The translations under genes and the position numbers were made by a program. From the NCBI GenBank assembly GCA_905221605.1, contig CAJNDS010002361.1, positions 62,001 through 126,000 on the forward strand: 64,000 bases of DNA, written 5' to 3'. Shown here piece after piece: positions 54,278 through 63,641 of this stretch. This DNA comes from Symbiodinium natans. Its lineage: Eukaryota > Sar > Dinophyceae > Suessiales > Symbiodiniaceae. Position 1 is the stretch's first letter. The number at the start of each line of letters is the position of its first letter. The notes below the pieces were generated by a model. The model did no database searches. It had not been told where the DNA came from and saw only the letters and a list, made by a program, of their open reading frames with translations.

Positions 54278-57091
54278 CTCCGAGCATTTTGCGAGACTCG
54301 CCCGGGGGTCCGCCTGACACCCCTGGAGCGTCGTGCTCTTTCGCATGCCAGGCAGTTTTTGGACGCCCTTGCGCCTCACATTTTGCACTTAGATCAGTTT
54401 GCATTTGGAATCAGCCGCTGGTGTGTTGCCAGAATCACGCTTCTTGAAATCATGTTCACTTTTCCTCATTCGCATGTATTGAACAGCGTGTTTCGCCAAC
54501 TGCAGCTTTTTCCCCACGATTTGACCTTCTCAAACTTTCAGACACCTAGCCGAGTCTACATTCGCATCTCTGCTTGCAAGGAGACAGCCAAACTGTTCTA
54601 CGTTGGCAGCACCGAACAAGCTGTACACCTGCGCGAGGCCACCCGGTTTCGCAAGTTCAAGCAGGTCCAACAGGACAAACTCGTCTCTGCAGAGTTGTGC
54701 ATCAGATATTGGCACAAGATGGACAATTTTTGGGACTGGGTCACTGTGCCAGTCATGTTTCGAACTGATCCAGACCAGCTCCTTGGTGCCGAACATGCCT
54801 TGATTCAGACCTTGCAACCCCCCCTCAACTACCCATACATTGCTCAGTGGTTCAGCCCTAAGCGAGGTATTGTTGGCAGTCACAACTTAGGCAAGATTTC
54901 CCATGATGGGCTAGGCAGACTGTATCGGAAAAGGCGAAAAGCTGCGACGCTACCCAGTCGCTTGGGTTACCCTCCCATTGTGGCTGCTGTCGTGGAATCG
55001 CCTGTGTTTCGTGACAAGGAAAACACCTGGCGCCTCCTTGCGCAGCTTGGCAGCAACACCTTGGCCCGGTTTGAGGCCTCGAAGCAGATAAGGTCTCATG
55101 CCTTTGATTTTGCCACCCTGTGTCTGCTTCATAAGCTGGCGCAACATCTTCCTGTGCACCTGGCTTCTTCGGCCAAGCAAGCCATTCAGCAGGCCATCAG
55201 ATTCAAAGGCTTTGAGCCCCCGCCGCATGGATGCCCGTTGGTGATTCCATTCTTGGCGACCAGCAACTTGAGAGGTCGTATGCGTGAGTTGATGCGGCAG
55301 TTCATCACTGCCAACCGACCTAGCCTCATACCATTCCACGTTCCACGCACAACTGTGGTCTTTGGCAAAAACCCCAAACTGCATCAGAGCCTGTTTACCC
55401 ACAAGTTGGCCCTTCGGTCTTGGGCTCGCGGGGAAACGCCCCCTTGCATGTGCTCTCTCATTGCACGGTTTGCGCCTGATGCCCAAACCTTCGCAGGTCA
55501 CCTTGCCGCCAGTGGCGACCAGATGAACCGCCACCTGCCGCCTATTGCGCAGCGGATCCTTAGATCCAACATGAACAATGCCTTCTTCCCCAACAGGGAA
55601 CGTGCGTTTGAAGCTTTTGAAAAGGGCGTACGGCGTTGGTTGTTTAGGCACCACTTGCCGCAGCAAGTTTGCGGCATCGCCGAGATTTTCTCGGAGCTGT
55701 GGGATTCCCACCTGCAGGAGGTGGGCGCACGCTTTCATCATGGCGTGCTTCACGCCCTGAAGGCTACTACCAAAGGACTAGTTTGGCACTGTGAGGATCA
55801 CCACGCCCACCGGGCCTTATGTTATTGTCCGCAGTTGTATCATGACATGCTCACCAACACATTTGTGCATTCGGACATTTTTGCGCCCGTGGAGGGGCCT
55901 ATCGCCGAGTACATTCACGGCAATTACAGAGAAGCCACAGCACGGTTTCGCAAACGGTACCCCTGGGCTTTTAGGGCCACCCCCCGCACGCCTTACGCCT
56001 TCGGGCTCCCGAAGCGAAAGAAAGACTTTAAGGTTGCCCGACCTATCATCAGCTTTGTCGGCGCCTTCATGAGGCCTCTTTTGGAAGCAGTCGCCAAGCT
56101 GATTTTCCAGCTCACTGCCGTTACTTTCCCCGAAGCCTTCGCGTCGGGAGATGTCTATGATCTCATCCGGGAAATCCAGGTGTTCTTTGCCCGCATCGAC
56201 GAGCAACCCGACAACCCTGAATTTCAGGACATCATGTGCCGCAATCAGGATTTGTCGGGTTTTTTCACCAGTGTCTCCGCCCAGCAGTTCCATGACGGGT
56301 GGGAGTTCTTGCTCGGAAGGTATACACATTTATTTGGATGCCAGCACGATGCATCCTTCACCATTGATGTGGTTCAGAGAGAGCAATCTCTTCGCATCTT
56401 TCGAGGAACGCGCCGCAAGCGAGCCAAACAACATGTCTGCATTTACATCCAGGATGTCGCAGACATCATTTCTCATGCTCTTCGCATGCAGATTTTTGGC
56501 ATTGCTCACAAAGCCTTCCGCCAACTCAAGGGTAGCCCTATGGGCTCGCCCATCAGCCCAGCGCTGTGTTCCATGGTCATTTCTGGACTGGAAGATATAT
56601 GGAAACGCACCTTTTCCAGCCTGCTTCGCAACATCTCTCTCACCAGCTGTTTCTTACGGTACGTTGACAACCGTATCTTGTTCTGCCCTAGACACGTTCT
56701 TGTCCAGTCTGGCATTCGCCTGCTACAGAACCCACAGTTCTACGGCCAGGACATTTTGCTTGAAGACGAAATGGAGTTTGATTTCCTTGGCTTTGCCATT
56801 GACGTGCAGGGACGCAGAGTGATGTACCGCAGAAACCTCACGTCCTACGACTTGATGGACGTACTCAGTGCGTCTCCTGAGCACGTTCTCGTCAGTGGTG
56901 TACTGGCACGCGCCAGCGTCATAAAGAAATGCTCCTACCCAGCAACGCAGCGACACGCTGATCTACATTACCTATGGGACCAGGCTCAAGAAGCCGGGCT
57001 CCCTGTTCATGATTCCAGAGTCAAACGAAAGTTTTTCAGGTGCAAGGATCGCTTTCGCCCCGAAAAGACCTTCGTGCTTATGATGTGCTGA
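54278..57091 (+). CDS. Retroelement ORF3: GIY-YIG endonuclease + reverse transcriptase
   Basis: The frame is open from the codon after the ORF2 TGA to TGA at 57,089-57,091 (937 codons). The first in-frame ATG is at 54,452, but the 58 codons before it look coding (TPLERRALSHARQFLDALAP). Numbering codons from 54,359: GIY-YIG domain, residues about 65-160 (RVYIRIS at 65; FYVGST at 80-85; R92; catalytic Glu145 in LGAEHALIQTL; Asn157). CxC pairs lie at 363-365 (CMC) and 488-490 (CYC). RT: fingers RPII at 561-564; motif A DLSGFF with Asp631; motif B QLKGSPMGSPISP at 722-734; motif C YVDN at 768-771, where Asn replaces the second Asp; motif D near LLEDEMEFDFLGFAI. This is a Penelope-like polymerase with permuted domains. 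It would copy element RNA at a nick made by its nuclease. Whether YVDN is active is unknown. Confidence 0.88.
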   Translation, partial: LRAFCETRPGVRLTPLERRALSHARQFLDALAPHILHLDQFAFGISRWCVARITLLEIMFTFPHSHVLNSVFRQLQLFPHDLTFSNFQTPSRVYIRISACKETAKLFYVGSTEQAVHLREATRFRKFKQVQQDKLVSAELCIRYWHKMDNFWDWVTVPVMFRTDPDQLLGAEHALIQTLQPPLNYPYIAQWFSPKRGIVGSHNLGKISHDGLGRLYRKRRKAATLPSRLGYPPIVAAVVESPVFRDKENTWRLLAQLGSNTLARFEASKQIRSHAFDFATLCLLHKLAQHLPVHLASSAKQAIQQAIRFKGFEPPPHGCPLVIPFLATSNLRGRMRELMRQFITANRPSLIPFHVPRTTVVFGKNPKLHQSLFTHKLALRSWARGETPPCMCSLIARFAPDAQTFAGHLAASGDQMNRHLPPIAQRILRSNMNNAFFPNRERAFEAFEKGVRRWLFRHHLPQQVCGIAEIFSELWDSHLQEVGARFHHGVLHALKATTKGLVWHCEDHHAHRALCYCPQLYHDMLTNTFVHSDIFAPVEGPIAEYIHGNYREATARFRKRYPWAFRATPRTPYAFGLPKRKKDFKVARPIISFVGAFMRPLLEAVAKLIFQLTAVTFPEAFASGDVYDLIREIQVFFARIDEQPDNPEFQDIMCRNQDLSGFFTSVSAQQFHDGWEFLLGRYTHLFGCQHDASFTIDVVQREQSLRIFRGTRRKRAKQHVCIYIQDVADIISHALRMQIFGIAHKAFRQLKGSPMGSPISPALCSMVISGLEDIWKRTFSSLLRNISLTSCFLRYVDNRILFCPRHVLVQSGIRLLQNPQFYGQDILLEDEMEFDFLGFAIDVQGRRVMYRRNLTSYDLMDVLSASPEHVLVSGVLARASVIKKCSYPATQRHADLHYLWDQAQEAGLPVHDSRVKRKFFRCKDRFRPEKTFVLMMC

Positions 57092-58497
57092 GGGTTCTTT
57101 GCATTTGGACCTGTGCGTGTCATGTTGCATTTCCGGCCACGCAGTCATTTTTCGGCCCGGGTCTCCCTGCCACGCCTGGCGTTGTGATGTCGATCGGCGT
57201 TCTACAAATGATAGTGCAGTGACATGGCCAAGGACGCCTATTGCGGAGGCCCGCTGTCATGTTGCATTGTGTTTTCGAAATGAATTGCCGACAGGCGCCC
57301 GACGTGCTGATCTATGTTATTTGTGGGACCAGGCCGGAAAAGCCCCATATTCACCATTTCAGATCATGTTGGCCGAGCCAACCAGCCTTTGATTTTCAAG
57401 GATGTCACTTGGCGCTCTACAAATGGTATTGCAGTGACATGGCCAAGGACGCCTCTTGCGGAGGCCCGCTGTCACACTGCATTGTGCTCTCAAAATGGAT
57501 TGCCAACTGGCGCCCGGCATGCTGATCTATGTTACTTGTGGGACCAGGCTGGAAAAGCCCCATATTCACCATTTCAGATCATGTTGGCCTAGCCAACCAG
57601 CCTTTGATTTTCAAGGATGTCGCTTGGCATTCTACAAATGGTATTGCAGTAACATGGCCAAGGACGCCTCTTGCGGAGGCCCGCTGTCATACTGCATTGT
57701 GTTCTCAAAATGGATTGCCAACTGGCGCCCGGCAAGCTGATCTATGCTACTTGTGGGACTAGGCTGGAAAAGCCTCCATATGCATCATTCCAGATCATGT
57801 TGGCGTAGCCAACCAGCCTTTGATCTCCAAGGATGTCGCTTGGGTTCTACAAGTGATATTGCAGCGACATGGCCAAGGACGCCTATTGCGGAGGCCCGCT
57901 GTCGTGGTGTATTCTGGTTGCAATGGGTGCAACCGCCAGATATCGGTTGGTTCGACTTTTACCCCTAAGCTTGACAACGGACCAATCAAATGACCAAGAA
58001 CAGTTTTGGTCCGCGTTCTCTCGGCATTACTGATAGTATTGCCACACATGTCATTGTCAACCTTGGATTTCGCAGCGACATGGCCAAGGACGCCTACCGC
58101 GGAGGCCCGCTGTCACTGTCGTGATACATCGTGGTTCCCGAAATGGATGATTGTTTTCCGCCTGTAGGAGGCTTTGGTGGCATTACTGCGAGCACGCGTT
58201 GTCGCCTGTGTCATTATGAAACTTGGATGTCGCAGCGACATGGCCAAGGACGCCTGCCGCGGAGGCCCGCTGTCGTGCTGCATAATGGTTCCCAATATGA
58301 TTTTTCCGCCTGTGGGAGGCGTATGCGGAGCGCGAACGATGTGGTTCCGCATATAGACGGCGCTCCTAGACAATTCCGCCAGCGGGAGGTATGATGTTGC
58401 TGCCTGTGCACTCATGCAACGGCTTTAGCTCCCGAGTATCATGTCTTTCTTGCAGCCGGTTCAGCACCTGCTTTGGTGTGTCGCCCCACGGGGCATA
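57092..58497 (+). repeat. 3' repeat array with six copies of a foldable motif
   Basis: The region between ORF3 and direct repeat 2. The motif GACATGGCCAAGGACGCC, followed by 3-5 variable bases and GCGGAGGCCCGCTGTC, starts at 57,221, 57,436, 57,651, 57,866, 58,077 and 58,237. The first three spacings are exactly 215 bp, then 211 and 160 bp. The motif can pair GACA with TGTC, GGCC with GGCC and CGC with GCG around a variable loop. The 215-bp units also hold gctgatctatgttacttgtg, a relative of the ORF3 3' coding sequence at about 56,957. Short open frames here are repeats and not genes. Confidence 0.85.
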
Positions 58498-59004
58498 TGT
58501 GTGTGTGCAACCTGCTGTACATGCAGGATTGGGGTCACGCCCTTTTTCAGTTTCATGCAGGGGGACGCAGCACATCACTGGGACTGCGTCCAACGAAGCT
58601 ACCAGTGATGTGGGAAGCCGGAGTTGGCCGCTCCGGTGTACCTGCTCAACACAGATTTGTGACATCATCCATCGTGTATGCTGTGCATTGTTGAATCTAT
58701 CGAACATCATCGCTGTGCAATTCAGAATGAACCATTTGTCGGACCATGTCATTTTCGAGGCAACTGCCTTTGCCTCGGCCCACAGCTGTGCACATGTCGT
58801 ACACATCAGTTACCGAAGAGGCTGCGCATCAAAAGTGGTTGGGTCCATTGACGGGCCTCGATCACAGCTCGTGAGCCGACTGTAGGGCGCTGATTCAGTC
58901 AAGGCCAGCGACAAAGTTGCAAGATGTTTTTTGAGGGTTCTGTGATGCTTGATGTTGTCCAGTCGAGTGTCCGTCTCATCAGTTCCAGACAAGTCAACGT
59001 GTGT
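58498..59004 (+). repeat. Direct repeat 2 (pseudo-LTR-like), 507 bp
   Basis: Copy of 50,205-50,711. It is preceded by ggggcatatg and followed by further GT units (to 59,012) and then unrelated A/T-rich sequence, so the repeat ends where the microsatellite resumes. Confidence 0.9.
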
Positions 59005-59012
59005 GTGTGTGT

Positions 59013-59170
59013 GATATTTATACGAACTTAGCCAGAAATGGTAGGTACATCGGGGGGTTTACATATGTATATACGTGTATACCTGTCTATATACATGCAT
59101 GCATGTATATATCTACATATTTGCACATGTATTTCTATATATGATTTGTATGTGTGCACATGCATGTACG
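59013..59170. repeat. A/T-rich simple sequence (TATATAC / ATGCATG)
   Basis: Runs such as acatatgtatatacgtgtat and catgcatgcatgtatata. No gene is seen. Confidence 0.7.
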
Positions 59171-59244
59171 CCGTTGGACCCTAGGCCCTAGCAATATACG
59201 CTCTGCACGACGATCCAACAGACCAAAAGAGGCGCCTTCGCGCA

Positions 59245-59595
59245 TTGATGTTCGCATCTTCTTGTGGTTCTGCTGCTGAGTTGGCTCGAACCCACGAGCC
59301 ACAGCAGCACCTTTCTGCCAAGTTGTTTTGTTTGACTACCAAACATGTTCGGTGCCAAGTTGGCGAGCATGGGCCAACGAGGCATCCATTCAAGACAACG
59401 CTCGATAAACTGAGGCATTCCGTCTTTCAAAATCCAGTATCTGAATTGCAGAGGCACGAGCCTGTGCCTCGAGACATCTCGACAGATGAAATATGGCCAG
59501 TCTTCCGAGCTGAGGTCTTCACCCTCCAAACGGCCACTGTTTCGGAAAGCCTGGCCAGGGTCCTGGTTCTTGAGGGTTGGACATTGCCCCTATGA
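59245..59595 (+). CDS. Open frame of 116 codons, uncertain
   Basis: ATG at 59,245 to TGA at 59,593. The second half (FKTTLDKLRHSVFQNPVSEL, then VPRDISTDEIWPVFRAEVFT) looks fairly coding, but a minus-strand frame over the same bases is also open. No family is recognised. Confidence 0.25.
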   Translation: MMFASSCGSAAELARTHEPQQHLSAKLFCLTTKHVRCQVGEHGPTRHPFKTTLDKLRHSVFQNPVSELQRHEPVPRDISTDEIWPVFRAEVFTLQTATVSESLARVLVLEGWTLPL

Positions 59596-59599
59596 GCTC

Positions 59600-62090
59600 G
59601 CGACGGCCAGGCTCCGCATATCCGATCACGCAAGTCCTTTCTTCTTTGGAAGTGGGACTGAGCCTGGAGTCCAGGACAATCTCGTTGAGGCACCAATTGG
59701 CTTTCGAAAGTCGGCTTTTCTAATGTTAGCGAGACACGACCCGCCTTGGCCGGCCGCCGTTGCTCAAGAGCACAAAAGAGGCATATGGCACTTGTGAGCT
59801 GGTTGGATGTGGCCTGAAGTTGGACTTTGCAACCCTAGTGAATTGAACCCTGGAATTTTGGTGTCCACAAATGCCCCCTGGTCCTGACGCACCTTCCGCT
59901 CCCAGATGCCGGTCGGACCGGCGGTCAAGTGAAAAAAAGTGTTGCGCAGCATCTGCTTTGAGGAGGATTCGGGGGACTGCTCCTCAAACTCCTACGGCCC
60001 GAGGTTTCGGGGGATTGTCCCTTTCGATCCACCCATTCTCCTTGCGTATCATTCATCGAAGTTCCTGGAGAGGGCAAAGGGTAGCCTGGTATCCTCCGAG
60101 GCCCTAACAGGGATCGCACTCTGGGGAACAAAGAACTAAATAAATAAATAAATAAAGATAAGAAATATGTGTATGCCACGTCGAGCCATGTCCTTGAAGT
60201 TCTGTGTCGAGGATTTGCTTTGAAATTCGTTGGAGGCTACGTCCCCCAGAATGTGCTGGGGATTTCTTGAGCCCACAGCGGTGAGGTGGTACGCCGAAAC
60301 CCTGCAGCGGCCACCCGCCTCCTGCACACGACATCTTTATTCAGCCAGCTTCTCGAGTTGAAGAGTTGCCCCGGTTGCCCGCGTGTTGCCCTGCTCACTT
60401 CATGACTCACTGACTTTGGACTAGGCTCCATCGGCAACGCAATCTCTGCCTGCAGCTGCTTTGTGATCCCCTGAGTTTCCTGCCGACTCTCTCATCAGCT
60501 TGGCTCCCTTTACCCATGCTATGCCTTTCGTAAGGTGTTCCTGTGGATGCACTGGCAAGTCTGCGCCACCTGTGATCGCCCTCTGAGGTTGGCATACACT
60601 TCCGATCAAAGCAGTGCAATACAGTAACATGCGCTGCCAAGTTTAGCAACTTACAAAAAGACTGGTTTGCCAGGTGGTGGCTTCTGCTTCAAGCATGCCT
60701 GCAGCTTGGGCAGTTGCCTCTCGAACGGCAAAGCAGTGTACGCTCTTTTCACTCAAATCCCCCCTGAGAGCCGCTTAAGTCCTCAACCCTTGTTGTTCGG
60801 GCCCCCAGAGAGATACCCCTGAAGTCCCAGAAAGCGTGTGATCTCGGAGGTGCGTTCAGGATTCTTGGGGCTCAGGCACGGCTTTAGGAAGCGACAGCGA
60901 ATGATATTTCCGTGATGCTTTGCGTGTGTCGGTTTGAACCACGGCTGGACTCCAAAAGAAACCTGTTGCTATGACCTCCAAGTCTTCATGCCCATGTTGT
61001 TTGTTTGGGGTCACCGGCAAAAAAGGTAGAAATCCTGTTGTAGTTCAGTTCTCGAGCTCAGGCCGGTTCGTGCGGTGCTGCTCTACAGCGTTCGCGGCGT
61101 GGAGGCCCACAGACACTTTACGCCTCTTTACTTGAGACATAGAGCTTTACAGGTCCGGAAGGCCATGCAGATCCAAGGTGTCACTTGAAGATGACCTTGC
61201 AGTAAAGGAGTAGTCACATACACATCATGCTGCTGCCATGAACTCACGCTTCGTGTTTGTTGGCGCTGGAGCCAAGCATCGAGCATCCTCACCGTGGACA
61301 TTGGTTGTTTTCCTGAGCCGAACCGTCCTGCCAACTCGAACAGCAAACTACAGATTGAGCAGCACAGACATGTTTTATCTCGAGAGCGACATCCTGCTGT
61401 GTTCAGTAGATGTGCGTACGACTCATTCACGTTGCCTGAGCAGGAGTCTGGAGCTAGCTTGGAGGCAAGTTGATGTCAGAGTTTCCTGAAGCACTCCATC
61501 GTGTGCCTGCATCTTCAGGATTTGGTTCTGCGCTTAACTTCATCCAAAGCTCGAGACTTACGACCCTATGCAATTGCGGCACTGTGCCCATGTTTTAGTT
61601 TTTAGGCCTTCCAATTGAGGCCTGGCATCTTAGCAAGAAGCTGGCGATCTTCCAGCAGCTTGGGCAATCCAGTTCGCAGAAGCTTTCAAGAAGAATTCTG
61701 AAACTTCCAAGGTATGGCTGGTTTGTGCTGGGCATGGTTTGGTGGATGCATACGGACACCTGCCCAGACTGCCCTGCAGTCTCAAAGCTGATGGTAGCTG
61801 TGGGATCCCAAGTGTGGCAAAATTGCAAGCCTTTTGGTTTCAAACTGTTGGTTTCCCTGGTCACCAAGCGTTCGGGGCACCTGCTTTGCTAAGCGCAGCT
61901 TTCTTGTTTGATCTTAAGGGTAAGATTTGAGGTGTCATGAGCCGATTGTATGAGAACAGATTGGGAAGTTCCATAACGGCAGCTCCGAAAGACAACATGC
62001 CCAGAAAGACCTGCAAACACCGCTGATTCAGAACTTTCCAGCCTTTAAAACTTGGCGCCGAGGGCCCCCCCCCCCCATGATATCCCCCGT
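59600..62090. other. No gene recognised; dispersed motif and (AAAT)n
   Basis: The phrase cacgacccgccttggccggc at 59,734 is a copy of the dispersed motif. An (aata)n microsatellite lies at 60,136-60,158. A + frame at 61,238-61,489 is open but not family-like. The short C run is at 62,068-62,076. Confidence 0.4.
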
Positions 62091-62094
62091 CTCA

Positions 62095-62660
62095 CCCATG
62101 GTGGTGGGGTTTAGGGTTTTCAGGTTTCTGACTCAGTGCTCTGAGGTTTAAGGGTTTAGGGTTTTATTAGACTTTTAGGCTTTGAGGGTTTGAGGGCTAG
62201 AGTTGTCATTTCTTTCTCAGGTTTTCGGAAGGGTTTGTTTAGGTTTTCGGGTTTAGGGTTTGAGGTGGTCGGAGCCGGGGTGGTTGGAGGGTAGGGCATC
62301 CCCATCGACGAGGCTAGTGCCTTCCTGTTAGTCTCCCAGGGCAGGGCGGGCAGATGGCACGGGTGTTTTGCGCGGGCTTCCTTCCTGATGATATGCCTCC
62401 GTAAAGGGTGCAGTGTCGCCCAGTCCCCCGCAACCCCATGCTCCCCCAAGGTATCCCCTGTGAGGGGTTTAGGGTTTAGGGCTTTGGGCTTAGGGTTTAC
62501 GGGCTTTGGGGTTTGAGGGTTTTAGGGTCAAGGGTTTTCGAGGTTTTGTGGGTTTTGCGGGGTTTAGGGTTTGTTTAGGTTGCAGGTTTTAGGGCTTAGG
62601 TAGAGTTTTGGGGGTTTAGGGCTCAGGGTTTTAGGGTTTAGAGTTTAGGGTTCGGGTTTT
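62095..62660. repeat. Third telomere-like array (degenerate TTTAGGG), split
   Basis: Degenerate tttaggg/tttgaggg units occur at 62,105-62,270 and 62,465-62,660, G-rich strand +, separated by about 190 bp of unique sequence (62,275-62,460). A G-rich run follows to 62,702. Confidence 0.8.
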
Positions 62661-63641
62661 GGGTTTTGGTGGGGAGGGCAGGGGGGGCGGGGGGGGTAGG
62701 GGGTGATACCATGGAATGGTGGGGCGCTGCTGACACGGTGACACGGAACCACATATGGTCAGGCGAGTTCATGTTAATGTAGAGAAGAAATCGAGGTTTT
62801 CTTCTGGTACCAGAGAGGTTTCCCATGAAAAAGTGTGTTGCGGATCCTTCTGCTGCGGGCATTCTCTTGGGGGGGTCTCGGATTCTCTGCGGGGTTCTTT
62901 GCAGGGCACTCCGGGGATGGATTCTTTGCAAGATGCTCTCGGATTCCCTTGGGGGTAGGAGCTTGGGGCGGGCAGGCTTCCCGCCATTCTCCGCATCGTC
63001 ATGAAGCTTTGTTTGGTAGGTCCTGCTAAGTGGGGCGTCATTGCTTCGTTGAAGTTGCGTCATGGAGATTTGCGCAGGCTGTGCTTCTTGAAGGCTTTCT
63101 ACTTCGAACCTAGTCCTGGGGTTGAGGTGTAGGAGGAGCAAGTCGTGGTGGCGAAACAATGGAGTGCACAGTTGTCCCTTCTGCGCCTTCCCATGGGCTC
63201 CGAATCTCTTAGGTCATGTCCCTTTCCGCAGTGCGGGCGGCTGTCGCGATCGGCATCTTTCGGGCACTCTTTCGCGAGGGTGATCTCAACGAGGCGACAT
63301 GACGCAGTGATGGCTCTCTCGAGATGGAAGATCATGCAGTAGCTGAATCGTTGCTTCAGGTTCCGGCTACAATGGGGGTCAGCTTCTCAATGGCGTGTCT
63401 CCACTTAGCTGGCTGCCATTCCTTTACAGCCCTTTGCTGGTCCCAGGCCACCAAGACAGAGATCAATGCACTTCCTGCGTTCCGCTTGACAAAGACTGTT
63501 GAGAACGACCAAGATGTGCCTGTCTTACAGTTCATTTTACGGGCTTCATGGCTATCTCTCACTGATCCTGATTGTGATGCACGCGCGTGCAAAAGTGCCT
63601 CGCCCGCCCCTCCCCCCGCCCCAAATGCTTTTGATGAACAG
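62661..63641. other. No gene recognised; GGGACTCC-like repeats
   Basis: The stretch 62,850-62,960 repeats phrases such as attctctgcggggttctttg and loosely resembles the repeats at 6.3 and 13.2 kb. Upstream exons of the RING-H2 gene may lie here but I cannot identify them. Confidence 0.4.

Larger units (their letters stand above)
50205..59004 (+). mobile_element. Penelope-like retroelement with N-terminal GIY-YIG, three ORFs and 507-bp direct repeats
   Basis: The element spans two direct repeats 8,293 bp apart and contains three long + ORFs, a 0.46-kb 5' region and a 1.4-kb 3' region made of repeats. The GIY-YIG nuclease precedes the reverse transcriptase in ORF3, with C-x-C pairs between them. 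This order, the pseudo-LTR-like repeats and the microsatellite site fit the N-terminal-endonuclease clade of Penelope-like elements (Naiad/Chlamys type, from memory of the literature). I found no CCHH finger in the nuclease, which would point to the Chlamys branch. All ORFs are free of internal stops except for the TGA between ORF2 and ORF3, and the repeats align without a mismatch by eye, so the copy is young and possibly active. An LTR retrotransposon is less likely: no integrase or protease is seen and the repeats do not have TG...CA ends. Confidence 0.85.

Noticed and set aside
58950-59004. Possible hammerhead ribozyme on the minus strand of the direct repeats (CTGATGA core)
   Set aside because: The core CTGATGA is present, but the matching GAAA is replaced by GAC after a stem of only two pairs, so no catalytic core forms. 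N-terminal-endonuclease Penelope-like elements are also reported to lack canonical hammerheads.
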